DNA of 30,319 nt, taken from UMGS1851 sp900555605 (lineage in GTDB: Bacteria > Bacillota > Clostridia > UBA1212 > UBA1255). A program made the position numbers and the translations under genes. Position 1 is the first letter of the stretch. Every line of letters starts with the position of its first letter. Below the pieces are notes generated by a model. The model did not search any database. It saw nothing but the letters and a program-made list of their open reading frames with translations, and was not told the DNA's origin. Shown here piece by piece: positions 15,980 through 24,036 of this stretch. Where the stretch lies: positions 1-30,319 of the forward strand of contig CABROF010000021.1 of NCBI GenBank assembly GCA_902472555.1, given 5' to 3'.

Positions 15980-17569
15980 ATGTTAACCGTACAGGATGTC
16001 AGTTTGGATTTTACGGGAAGCGCGCTGTTTAAGCATGTCAACCTGAAATTCGTCCCGGGAAATTGTTATGGCATTATCGGCGCAAACGGCGCCGGAAAAT
16101 CGACCCTTCTGAAGGTGCTGGCCGGCAGGCTGGAACCGACGACGGGAAGCGTTTCCTTGGATAAGGAAAGCCGTATGAGCGTATTGGAGCAGGATCATTA
16201 TAAATATGACGAATATGACGTCATTACGGCAGTTATTATGGGAAACCGGCGGTTGTATGATATTATGGCTGAAAAAGAGGTGCTTTATAGTAAAGCGGAT
16301 TTTGATGAAGCCGATGGTGAGCGGGCCGGAATCCTGGAGGCGGAATTCGCGGAATTAGGCGGATGGGAAGCAGAAAGCGATGCGGCGGCGCTGCTGAACG
16401 GTCTGGGAATCTCTCCGGAGAAGCACGGGCAGCAGATGGCATCTTTAGACGGGCGCGATAAAGTGAAGGTTTTGCTGGCCCAGGCGCTGTTCGGACAGCC
16501 GAGTATTGTGCTGCTGGACGAGCCGACCAACAATCTGGATATTCCCGGAATAGAATGGCTTGAGGAATTCCTGATCAATTTTCCCGGTATCGTAATTGTG
16601 GTCAGCCATGATAGGCATTTTCTGAATGCGGTATGTACGCATATCGTAGATATTGATTATAATAAAGTACAGCTGTATGCCGGAAATTACGATTTCTGGT
16701 ATGAAAGCAGCAGGCTCATGCAGCAGCTTATTCGGAACCAGAATAAAAAGCGGGAGGAAAAGATTAAGGATCTGCAGGCTTTTATTCAGCGATTTTCAGC
16801 AAACAAATCAAAGAGTAAACAGGCGACCAGCAGAAAGAAAATCCTGTCCTCGCTGGCCTTGGAAGAGATGCCGGCCTCCAGCCGAAAATATCCGTTTGTC
16901 GGCTTCGATATGGAGCGAGAGGCAGGGAAGGACATTCTTACAGTCAGCGGTCTCACAAAAACCGTTGACGGGGTCACGCTGCTGAACAATGTAAGCTTTA
17001 CTTTAAACAATGGCGATAAAGTGGCGATTGTAGGGGAAAATGATGCTGCGAAGACAGAGCTTTTTCGGATTTTGGCGGGAGAGTCAGAGCCGGACAGCGG
17101 GACTGTAAAGTGGGGCGTTACCACAAGCCGGAGTTATTTTCCGAGTGATAACGGGCCGTATTTTACCGATAACGACCTGAATTTGGTGGAATGGCTGCGT
17201 CAATATTCCAAGGACCAGACAGAAACCTACCTGCGCGGCTTTTTAGGCAGAATGCTGTTCAGCGGAGACGATGTTTATAAACCGGTGAAGGTCCTGTCAG
17301 GCGGTGAAAAGGTCCGGTGTATGCTGTCGCGTATGATGCTGTGCAGCTCCAATGTGCTAATGCTGGACCAGCCTACAAACCATCTGGATCTGGAGAGCAT
17401 TTCAGCGCTCAATGAAGGGCTTTGCAATTTCAAAGGCAATATAGTCTTTGCCAGCCATGATCTGCAGTTTGTCCAGACGATTGCGGACAGAGTGATTGAA
17501 ATTACGGCAGAGGGCTGTCTCGATTATCGCGGGACGTTTGAGGAATATCTGGAGTGGAAGCGCAAATAA
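15980..17569 (+). CDS. ABC-F family ATPase (YkpA/YbiT-like), one ATP site degenerate
   Basis: 529-aa soluble protein with two ABC ATPase domains and no membrane segments. ABC-F proteins bind the ribosome and aid translation or protect against antibiotics. NBD1 has a normal Walker A (GANGAGKST, 34-42) and Walker B (LLDEPTNNLD, D180/E181), but its signature reads SLDGRDKV (155-162) instead of LSGGE. The linker (about 240-300) is basic and helical (QNKKREEKIKDLQ, SANKSKSKQATSRKK). NBD2 has an altered Walker A, GENDAAKTE (352-360), a normal signature LSGGEKVRC (439-447) and Walker B with Gln for Glu (MLDQPTNHLD). The changes all fall on the same composite ATP site. AGGA-type ribosome binding site upstream. 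The gene ends 12 bases before the convergent tex stop. Confidence 0.9.
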   Translation: MLTVQDVSLDFTGSALFKHVNLKFVPGNCYGIIGANGAGKSTLLKVLAGRLEPTTGSVSLDKESRMSVLEQDHYKYDEYDVITAVIMGNRRLYDIMAEKEVLYSKADFDEADGERAGILEAEFAELGGWEAESDAAALLNGLGISPEKHGQQMASLDGRDKVKVLLAQALFGQPSIVLLDEPTNNLDIPGIEWLEEFLINFPGIVIVVSHDRHFLNAVCTHIVDIDYNKVQLYAGNYDFWYESSRLMQQLIRNQNKKREEKIKDLQAFIQRFSANKSKSKQATSRKKILSSLALEEMPASSRKYPFVGFDMEREAGKDILTVSGLTKTVDGVTLLNNVSFTLNNGDKVAIVGENDAAKTELFRILAGESEPDSGTVKWGVTTSRSYFPSDNGPYFTDNDLNLVEWLRQYSKDQTETYLRGFLGRMLFSGDDVYKPVKVLSGGEKVRCMLSRMMLCSSNVLMLDQPTNHLDLESISALNEGLCNFKGNIVFASHDLQFVQTIADRVIEITAEGCLDYRGTFEEYLEWKRK

Positions 17570-17581
17570 GCATTTTCCATG

Positions 17582-19738
17582 TCATTGGGGCTTTCTCATT
17601 GTAAGACTGATCCGTTTTTTGGCGGAATCCACATCCGTTACCCAAACCGTAACGATATCGCCGACCTTTAGCACGTCAGACGGATGCCTGATGTAATGAT
17701 CCGCAATCCGGGAAATATGCACCAGGCCGTCCTGGTGAACGCCGATGTCGACAAATGCCCCAAAATCAATAACATTTCGAACAGTTCCAGTTAACTCCAT
17801 CCCCGGCTTGAGGTCTTCAGGCTCCAGCACATCGGTCCGAAGCAGCGGCGGAGGCAGTTCGTCCCGGGGATCTCTGCCGGGGCGGCGCAGCTCTTCTAAA
17901 ATATCTGTGAGCGTCGGGATTCCGATGTTTAGTACTTCGGCTAATTGCTTCATTCCAAATGCCGCGATTTTTTGCGACAGTACGGCGGTATCGCCTTTTC
18001 GAACCTGCTCCGGAGAAAGGCCGCAGAGGGAGATCAGCTGCTTTGCAGCTTTATAGCTTTCCGGATGGACTGCTGTGCTGTCAAGAAATTCCCGGCTTTC
18101 CGGTACCCGCAGGAAGCCTGCGCATTGCTCGAAAACTTTTTCTCCGAGACGGGGGACATTTTTTAGCGCCGCGCGGGAGGAAAAGATACCGTTTGCCTCC
18201 CGATAGGCGACAATGTTTTTTGCCACGGCGCTGTTTATACCTGCAATGCGGGAGAGCAGTGCGGCAGAAGCCGTATTTAAATCTGCGCCCACTGTGTTCA
18301 CACAGCTTTCCACCACGCCGTCCAGCGCTTCAGAAAGCCTGCCCTGCGGCATATCGTGCTGATACTGCCCTACCCCGATGGCTTTTGGGTCAATTTTTAC
18401 CAATTCCGCCAGAGGATCCTGCAGGCGTCTGGCAATTGATACGGCAGAGCGCAGCGACACATCAAATTCCGGAAATTCCTCTTTTGCCGTTTTGGACGCG
18501 GAATATACGGAAGCGCCTGCTTCGCTGACGACCATATAAGAAATTCCCGTAATGCCCTCTTGTGCCAGCTCCCGAAGCAGGGCTGCCGTAAATACTTCTG
18601 TTTCGTGAGAGGCCGTTCCGTTGCCGATGGCAAGAATCTCTGCGTGATATTTACAGATCCACCCCTTTATGAATCGTTTTGCTTCGTCTGTTTTATGATG
18701 GGGCGGAGCCGGATAAATGACGCCGGTATCCAAGACTTTACCCGTACTGTCGATGATGGCTGCTTTACAGCCGGTGCGATATCCGGGATCCAGGCCGATG
18801 GTGGTTCTTCCTTTTACCGGGGGCTGCAGCAGCAAATGACGCAGGTTCATGGAAAACACCTTGATGGCGTCAGCTTCCGCCCGTTCCCGCAGTCCGTTCC
18901 TCAGTTCCCGCTCGATTGCGGGAAAAATGAGGCGGTCATATGCGTCGGCCGCGGCCTCGCGCACCAGATCAGCCGAAGGGGTGCTGTTTCTGACATGAAG
19001 CGCATAGAGGCAGCGCAGCGCGCGTTCTTTGTCGAATGTGACAGAGACCCGCAGAAACCCGTCCCGTTCACCGCGGTTGATTGCCAAAATCCGGTGTCCC
19101 GCCAGCTTTGTCAGGGTTTCCTGAAAATCATAGTACATCGCGTAAACGCTGTCTTCTTTTTTTGCTGCACTGCTGACAAGACGGCCGCCTGCCAGAATCA
19201 GGCCGCGCAGCTGCTTACGCGTCTGGGCATCGTCGGAGATCTGTTCTGCAATGATATCCTTTGCGCCTTGGAGCGCTTCTTCGGGCGTGGAAATTTCTTC
19301 GTTTAAATATGCTGCCGCAGCTTTCCGAATTCCGCCGGCGACCGGAACCTGCAGGCGGATCAGATCTGCCAAGGGCTGAAGTCCGCGTGCCTTGGCGGCA
19401 GAGGCTCTGGTTTTGCGTTTCGGACGATAAGGCCGGTATAAATCCTCCAGTTCCGTCAGGGTTGCCGCCGCGTTTAGCGCACGGTCGAAGTCTTCCGTCA
19501 GTGCATTCTGCGCTGAAACAGCGGCCCGGATTTTCTCTCTCTGTTCTTCCAGATTCCGCAGATATTCCAATCGTTCGGCCAATTCCCGCAGCTTTTGATC
19601 ATCTATGGCGCCGGTCATTTCTTTCCGGTAGCGGGCAATAAAAGGAATCGTGTTTCCTTCATCGATTAATTTTATCGTATTCTCAACATGCTGCGGCCGA
19701 AGTGAAAATTCCGCCGCCAATGCGGAAATTATATCCAT
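17582..19738 (-). CDS. tex: Tex family S1 RNA-binding transcription accessory protein
   Basis: 718-aa cytoplasmic protein of the Tex/Spt6-like family, which binds nucleic acid and influences transcription. Order: N-terminal helical region with EGNTIPFIARYRKEMTG and LEDLYRPYRPKRKTRA; the YqgF/RNase H-like domain (about 320-450) with GLDPGYRTGCKAA and AIGNGTASHETE; helix-hairpin-helix region (about 470-560) with VGQYQHDM and VNTVGADLNTAS; and a C-terminal S1 domain (about 640-715) with VIDFGAFVDIGVHQDGLVHIS. Length is normal for the family. GGAGG precedes the ATG by about 8 bases. It is divergent from rpmE and converges with the ABC-F gene with only 12 bases between the stops, so no private terminator is visible. 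Confidence 0.95.
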   Translation of the reverse strand: MDIISALAAEFSLRPQHVENTIKLIDEGNTIPFIARYRKEMTGAIDDQKLRELAERLEYLRNLEEQREKIRAAVSAQNALTEDFDRALNAAATLTELEDLYRPYRPKRKTRASAAKARGLQPLADLIRLQVPVAGGIRKAAAAYLNEEISTPEEALQGAKDIIAEQISDDAQTRKQLRGLILAGGRLVSSAAKKEDSVYAMYYDFQETLTKLAGHRILAINRGERDGFLRVSVTFDKERALRCLYALHVRNSTPSADLVREAAADAYDRLIFPAIERELRNGLRERAEADAIKVFSMNLRHLLLQPPVKGRTTIGLDPGYRTGCKAAIIDSTGKVLDTGVIYPAPPHHKTDEAKRFIKGWICKYHAEILAIGNGTASHETEVFTAALLRELAQEGITGISYMVVSEAGASVYSASKTAKEEFPEFDVSLRSAVSIARRLQDPLAELVKIDPKAIGVGQYQHDMPQGRLSEALDGVVESCVNTVGADLNTASAALLSRIAGINSAVAKNIVAYREANGIFSSRAALKNVPRLGEKVFEQCAGFLRVPESREFLDSTAVHPESYKAAKQLISLCGLSPEQVRKGDTAVLSQKIAAFGMKQLAEVLNIGIPTLTDILEELRRPGRDPRDELPPPLLRTDVLEPEDLKPGMELTGTVRNVIDFGAFVDIGVHQDGLVHISRIADHYIRHPSDVLKVGDIVTVWVTDVDSAKKRISLTMRKPQ

Positions 19739-19806
19739 GCTTGGAACCTCCGTTTGCGGGCGACTGCCGCGCTTCTGCCGCGTTCCTGCCCGGTGTTCTC
19801 ACAAAA

Positions 19807-19833
19807 AGTACAGGATAGACAGCAAAAAGTCAA
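19807..19833 (-). promoter_or_regulatory. Possible promoter of tex
   Basis: On the minus strand: -35 TTGACT (19828-19833) and -10 TGTACT (19807-19812), but the spacer is only 15 bases, short for sigma-A. It is the best candidate upstream of tex, which starts at 19738. Confidence 0.35.
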
Positions 19834-19872
19834 GGCGTTTTCTGAATTGACTATTTTCCCGCTGCCGCTGCC

Positions 19873-19886
19873 GCCCCATTTGGGGC
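19873..19886. repeat. Perfect dyad in the tex-rpmE divergent region
   Basis: GCCCCA-TT-TGGGGC, a 14-base perfect palindrome, lies between the divergent tex and rpmE promoters. It follows a CCGCTG-type triplet repeat. It could be an operator or a chance dyad. The rest of this 315-base gap holds the two promoters, the rpmE leader and AT-rich sequence. Confidence 0.4.
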
Positions 19887-19957
19887 ATATCATTGAGGGC
19901 TGTACAGACATCATTTTAATATATACAACCCCTTTTATAATTTTTTTGGAAATACGC

Positions 19958-19987
19958 TTGCATCATCGTAAGACGTCGTGCTATAAT
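19958..19987 (+). promoter_or_regulatory. Extended -10 promoter of rpmE
   Basis: -35 TTGCAT (19958-19963), 18-base spacer, perfect -10 TATAAT (19982-19987) preceded by TGC, an extended -10. Transcription would start near 19994. AT-rich sequence upstream (19919-19950) could act as an UP element. The roughly 60-base leader carries the hairpin CTGTCT/AGACAG (19996-20019). Confidence 0.75.
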
Positions 19988-20053
19988 ACAACCTGCTGTC
20001 TTGTCAGAGCATGAGACAGTGATGGATTCCGTGTGTGAAAGAAGGTGACAGGA

Positions 20054-20251
20054 ATGAAAGAAGGACTTCATCCTAAATTTGAAGAGACTACGGCGAAATG
20101 CGCATGTGGGGAGACGTTTACCACCTATTCGACAAAGAAGAATATCTCTGTTGAAATATGTTCAAAGTGTCATCCATTTTACACAGGTAAGCAAAAGCTA
20201 GTGGATACCGGTGGACGCGTTGATAAGTTCAACAAGAGATATGGACTGTGA
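20054..20251 (+). CDS. rpmE: 50S ribosomal protein L31, zinc-ribbon form
   Basis: 65-aa ribosomal protein of the large subunit, also forming a bridge to the small subunit in known ribosomes. The four zinc ligands of the C+ form are present: C16 and C18 (KCACG) and C36 and C39 (ICSKC), followed by HPFYTGKQKLVDTGGRVDKF, which is diagnostic. I chose ATG 20054 with AAGGTG about 6 bases upstream; an in-frame GTG three codons earlier lies inside that ribosome binding site. It has its own promoter and an intrinsic terminator at 20315-20344. Under zinc limitation such C+ forms are often replaced by a cysteine-free paralogue, which is not in this window. Confidence 0.96.
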   Translation: MKEGLHPKFEETTAKCACGETFTTYSTKKNISVEICSKCHPFYTGKQKLVDTGGRVDKFNKRYGL

Positions 20252-20314
20252 GCCGGACATTTTGAATCAGATATCCGCGCGGGTCTGATCCTGCCGCATC
20301 TGAAATTGACGTAC

Positions 20315-20344
20315 AAGGCTTGCCCTACGGCAGGCTTTTTGTAT
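20315..20344 (+). terminator. Intrinsic terminator of rpmE
   Basis: Stem GCTTGCC (20318-20324 region) with GGCAGGC (20329-20335), a tight 4-base loop, one G-U pair, then TTTTT. It lies about 65 bases after the rpmE stop and immediately before trigger factor. Confidence 0.75.
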
Positions 20345-20347
20345 AAA
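20320..20347 (+). promoter_or_regulatory. Possible tig promoter embedded in the rpmE terminator
   Basis: TTGCCC (20320-20325), 16-base spacer, TATAAA (20342-20347). The -35 box is the left arm of the rpmE terminator stem and the -10 follows the T-run. The transcript would start near 20354, about 34 bases before the tig ATG. Confidence 0.4.
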
Positions 20348-20387
20348 TATATTCCGGAATGAAGGGAAAATGCAGGAGGTTTGCCGA

Positions 20388-21728
20388 ATGAGCGTTAAAA
20401 TTGAAAATGTAGATAAAAATTTAGTCAAGCTGGAGATAGAGGTTGGTTCCGAAGCAGTGGAGAAAGGACTGGCATATTCCTATAAAAAGAATATAAAAAA
20501 GTTTCATGTCAACGGCTTTCGCCCCGGAAAGGTTCCGCGCAATATCGTAGAACGCTACTACGGCGTGGAGGCATTATATGAGGACGCGCTCCAGCAGATT
20601 GTCCCGGAGGCATTTTCCGCAGCGGTTGAAGAAAATAATCTGGATATTGTGTCGAGACCCGAATATGACGTACAGGAGATCAGCAAAGATAAGCTGGTAT
20701 TTACAGCGCAGGTCTATACCAAGCCTGAGGTTGTTTTAGGCGATTACAAGGGCGTTGAGATTCAGTTGATTCCGGATGAAGTAACGGATGAGGATGTGGA
20801 ACGCGAGCTTTCCTCTGTAGCGGAACGCAATGCCAGAATGATTACGGTAGAAGACAGACCGGCGCAGATGGGCGATACGTTGGAAATTGATTTTGACGGC
20901 TTCATCGACGGAGAAGCTTTTGAGGGCGGTTCGGCCCAAGGGCATACGCTGAAGCTCGGCTCCAATCAATTTATTCCCGGGTTTGAGGAACAGCTGGTGG
21001 GTGTTGAGGCCGGCGCGGAGACGACTGTAAAGGTTACGTTCCCGGAAGACTATCATGCCAGCGAATATGCCGGGAAAGAGGCGGAATTCAAGGTAAAGGT
21101 AAATGCGATTAAGGTAAAGGAGCTGCCTGTAATTGATGATGAATTTGCGTCTGATGTAAGTGAATTCGAGACCCTGGAGGAATATAAAAACGATATTCGG
21201 GCAAAGCTTTCCGAGCGGAAGAAAAACGAGGCGGAGAATGCCATGAAGAACGAGGCTGTCTCGAAAGCCGTCAAAAATGCGGAAATTGATATTCCCGCCT
21301 GCATGATTGAGGATGCCGTTGACGATGAGATACGGAAATATGCGGATTCCCTGCGGAGATATGGTATGAATTACGAGGACTATCTGAAGCATACCGGAAG
21401 CTCGGAGGAACAGATGCGGGAGATGGCAAAGCCGGCGGCAGAGGAACGTGTTCGGCGCAGTCTTGTGGTGGAAGCAATTTCTAAGGCAGAAGATATTCAG
21501 GCGACAGAAGAGGAAATCGACAAAAAGCTGGAGGAATATGCAAAATATTATAACCGGGAGCTTGAAGAAATCAAAGCTGCCATGGCAAACAGCCGCAGCT
21601 ATCTTGAGGATGAAGTTAAATTCGACAATACGATCCAATTCCTCTATGAGCATGCGGTAAAGACAGAGAAAAAAGAGGAAGCGCCGGCAGAAGAGGCTTC
21701 GGCAGAAAAGGAAGAACAGGAAGCCTGA
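20388..21728 (+). CDS. tig: Trigger factor (ribosome-associated chaperone, peptidyl-prolyl isomerase)
   Basis: 446-aa cytoplasmic chaperone that docks at the ribosome exit tunnel and helps nascent chains fold. The N-terminal ribosome-binding domain (1 to about 115) carries the signature GFRPGKVPR (43-51). The FKBP-like isomerase domain (about 150-240) includes GDTLEIDFDGFIDGEAFEGG and FIPGFEEQLVG. The long C-terminal helical domain (about 245-430) forms the substrate cradle. The tail is Glu/Ala-rich (KKEEAPAEEASAEKEEQEA). I chose ATG 20388 (AGGAGG 8 bases upstream); an earlier ATG at 20370 lacks a site and would add six atypical residues. It precedes clpP and clpX in the same orientation, the usual clostridial order. 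Confidence 0.97.
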   Translation: MSVKIENVDKNLVKLEIEVGSEAVEKGLAYSYKKNIKKFHVNGFRPGKVPRNIVERYYGVEALYEDALQQIVPEAFSAAVEENNLDIVSRPEYDVQEISKDKLVFTAQVYTKPEVVLGDYKGVEIQLIPDEVTDEDVERELSSVAERNARMITVEDRPAQMGDTLEIDFDGFIDGEAFEGGSAQGHTLKLGSNQFIPGFEEQLVGVEAGAETTVKVTFPEDYHASEYAGKEAEFKVKVNAIKVKELPVIDDEFASDVSEFETLEEYKNDIRAKLSERKKNEAENAMKNEAVSKAVKNAEIDIPACMIEDAVDDEIRKYADSLRRYGMNYEDYLKHTGSSEEQMREMAKPAAEERVRRSLVVEAISKAEDIQATEEEIDKKLEEYAKYYNRELEEIKAAMANSRSYLEDEVKFDNTIQFLYEHAVKTEKKEEAPAEEASAEKEEQEA

Positions 21729-21791
21729 GATCGAGACGATTGAAATCGCCGGAATGCGAATTTATTTGTAATATGAAAGGAGTGTTTTACA

Positions 21792-22376
21792 ATGGCTTTG
21801 GTACCGATTGTAATTGAACAGACCAGCAGAGGAGAGCGTTCATACGATATTTTTTCCCGGCTGCTGAACGACCGGATTATCGTCCTGAGCGACGAGGTCA
21901 ATGACGCCACCGCCAGCCTTGTGGTTGCGCAGCTGCTGTTTCTGGAGTCAGAGAATCCGGATAAGGATATTCAATTGTATATCAACAGTCCGGGCGGTTC
22001 TGTATCCGCCGGATTTGCAATATATGATACCATGCAGTTTGTAAAATGCGATGTGTCTACAATTTGTGTCGGTATGGCGGCCAGCATGGGTGCATTTTTG
22101 CTTGCGGCCGGCGCAAAAGGCAAGCGGATGGCGCTGCCGAACAGTGAAATTATGATTCATCAGCCTTTGGGCGGTACGCAGGGCCAGGCCTCCGATATCA
22201 AGATTCAGGCGGAGCATATTCTGAAAATCAAGGATAAATTGAACCGTATTCTGAGTGAACGGACAGGACAGCCGTTGGACCGGATTGTCGTCGATACGGA
22301 CCGGGATAATTACATGTCGGCAGAAGAAGCGATGCAGTACGGATTGATTGATAAAGTGATGACGACCCGCAGTTGA
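21792..22376 (+). CDS. clpP: ATP-dependent Clp protease proteolytic subunit
   Basis: 194-aa serine peptidase that assembles into a 14-subunit barrel and degrades proteins fed by ClpX or other Clp ATPases. The catalytic triad is intact: S98 in GMAASMGAF, H123 in MIHQP and D172 in DTDRDNYM. Other family landmarks are YINSPGGSVSAGFAIYDTM and the LLNDRIIVLSDEV segment near the N terminus. No long propeptide is apparent. AAAGGAG precedes the ATG. It lies 63 bases after tig and 139 bases before clpX, whose product is its partner. Confidence 0.98.
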   Translation: MALVPIVIEQTSRGERSYDIFSRLLNDRIIVLSDEVNDATASLVVAQLLFLESENPDKDIQLYINSPGGSVSAGFAIYDTMQFVKCDVSTICVGMAASMGAFLLAAGAKGKRMALPNSEIMIHQPLGGTQGQASDIKIQAEHILKIKDKLNRILSERTGQPLDRIVVDTDRDNYMSAEEAMQYGLIDKVMTTRS

Positions 22377-22515
22377 TGATTTTGTTTTTTTGATGTACCG
22401 GACGCCGTAAGTAGCATATGCATGGAACGCACGCATAGATTGTGTTGTGTTGGATTTTTACGCATATGAAGACTGCGGCGTTTATAGTTTTCATAGACAA
22501 CAGGAGGTTCTGAGC

Positions 22516-23922
22516 ATGCCGAAATATGATGAAAAGCAGGTCCGCTGTTCTTTTTGCGGGAAAAAGGAGAATCAGGTGAAACGCCTTGTAGCAGGTCCGG
22601 GGGTATTTATCTGTGATGAATGTATAGATTTGTGCTGCGACATTTTACAGGATGATTTGTTTAATGATTCCGAGACGCTGCTGCCGGATGAGGCAGCGGA
22701 AGAAAAAGCACTGCTGAAGCCGGCGGAGATTAAGGAAGCGCTGGATGAGTATGTAATCGGTCAGGACCGTGCAAAGCGCGCATTGTCCGTGGCGGTGTAC
22801 AATCACTATAAGCGTCTGGAGGATATGACGCGCAAATTCAAGAAAAAGGGCAGTAAAAACACAAAAGCACAGACGCCGGAGGAAATGGAGATGGAGTCTG
22901 TGGAGCTCACGAAAAGCAATGTGCTTTTGATCGGACCGACAGGGGTCGGAAAGACTTATCTGGCACAGACGCTGGCAAAGATCCTCAATGTTCCGTTTGC
23001 CATTGCAGATGCAACCTCTCTGACAGAGGCCGGCTATGTAGGCGAGGATGTAGAGAATATTCTCCTGCGGTTGATTCAAGCAGCTGATTATGATATCAGC
23101 CGGGCGGAGAAAGGAATTATTTTTATTGATGAAATCGACAAAATTTCCCGGAGAGGCGATAATCCGTCTATTACGCGGGACGTAAGCGGCGAAGGTGTGC
23201 AGCAGGCGCTGCTCAAAATCCTGGAGGGCACGGTAGCTTCCGTACCGCCGCAGGGAGGCAGGAAGCATCCGCATCAGGAGTTCCTGCATATTGATACCAC
23301 GAATATTCTGTTTATCTGTTCCGGTGCGTTTGACGGACTTCCCAAGATTATTGAAAGCCGCATCGGCAAAAATACCATCGGATTCTCCGGTACGGTCCAC
23401 AGCAGTGAACTTTTAGATTCCGGAGAGCTGCTTTCTAAGGTTCAGCCGCAAGACCTGCTGAAATTCGGTTTGATTCCGGAATTTATCGGCCGAATCCCTA
23501 TGATCGTGACCTTGGATGCCCTGGATAACGCCTCTCTGAAACTGATTTTGACTGCACCGAAGAACGCGCTGGTAAAGCAATATCAGAAGCTGCTGGCTTT
23601 TGACGGCGTAGAATTGGAGTTCAGCGACGATGCGCTGGAGGCCATTACGGAGATTGCGCTGGCAAGAAAAACCGGTGCGCGGGGCCTCCGGGCGATTATT
23701 GAAACCGCAATGATGGATATCATGTTTGACGTACCTACCATTGATAATGTGCAGAAGTGTATTATCACACGGGAAACCATTACGGACGGCGCGGGGCCTG
23801 CGCTGCTGTATAAAAATGCCGCAAAGAAAAAAAGTCCTGCGAAAAAGAACGGCGGTGCTGTTCCTGCGTTGAAAGCGGAGGAGGCCGCCGCAGACGTCGT
23901 TTCTGTAGAGACGGTTTCGTAA
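22516..23922 (+). CDS. clpX: ATP-dependent Clp protease ATP-binding subunit ClpX
   Basis: 468-aa AAA+ unfoldase that delivers substrates to ClpP. The N-terminal zinc-binding domain has four cysteines (C11, C14, C33, C36; CSFC and CDEC). Walker A is GPTGVGKT (140-147), the pore loop is GYVGEDVEN (173-181), and Walker B is IIFIDEIDKI (201-210). The RKH loop (GGRKHPHQEF) and the sensor/arginine region (GLIPEFIGRIPM, KTGARGLRAI) are also present. Two clade-specific features are a basic insert at about 109-128 (KKKGSKNTKAQTPEEMEME) before the AAA core and a Lys- then Ala/Glu-rich C-terminal tail (KKKSPAKKNGG). ATG 22516 has AGGAGG 8 bases upstream. It is followed by a strong terminator. Confidence 0.98.
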   Translation: MPKYDEKQVRCSFCGKKENQVKRLVAGPGVFICDECIDLCCDILQDDLFNDSETLLPDEAAEEKALLKPAEIKEALDEYVIGQDRAKRALSVAVYNHYKRLEDMTRKFKKKGSKNTKAQTPEEMEMESVELTKSNVLLIGPTGVGKTYLAQTLAKILNVPFAIADATSLTEAGYVGEDVENILLRLIQAADYDISRAEKGIIFIDEIDKISRRGDNPSITRDVSGEGVQQALLKILEGTVASVPPQGGRKHPHQEFLHIDTTNILFICSGAFDGLPKIIESRIGKNTIGFSGTVHSSELLDSGELLSKVQPQDLLKFGLIPEFIGRIPMIVTLDALDNASLKLILTAPKNALVKQYQKLLAFDGVELEFSDDALEAITEIALARKTGARGLRAIIETAMMDIMFDVPTIDNVQKCIITRETITDGAGPALLYKNAAKKKSPAKKNGGAVPALKAEEAAADVVSVETVS

Positions 23923-23938
23923 AATCAGAATGATGAAA

Positions 23939-23990
23939 GGAAAAGAGATCCTGCGGACAGCGGGAGATCTTTTCCTTTTCCTATTTTCCT
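23939..23990 (+). terminator. Intrinsic terminator of clpX (end of tig-clpP-clpX)
   Basis: Long two-part stem: GGAAAAGA (23939-23946) with TCTTTTCC (23968-23975), a symmetric GA/GA internal loop, then TCCTGC (23949-23954) with GCGGGA (23960-23965) around a 5-base loop. It is followed by the T-rich TTTTCCTATTTT. The tandem GA mismatches would stack as a sheared pair in RNA. Confidence 0.85.
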
Positions 23991-24036
23991 GCCGAAACAG
24001 GACGCTTCCTCTTATTCAGGAAAGGATGGGATACAT

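Noticed and set aside
18560..19306. 248-codon open frame antisense to tex
   Set aside because: It mirrors tex codon usage and has no start signal or recognisable domain.
20736..21653. 305-codon open frame antisense to trigger factor
   Set aside because: The frame is a by-product of the codon pattern of tig. It has no plausible ribosome binding site or protein-like composition, and the opposite strand encodes an unmistakable trigger factor.
22645..23400. 251-codon open frame antisense to clpX
   Set aside because: It lies entirely inside the conserved clpX AAA core and its translation resembles no protein family.
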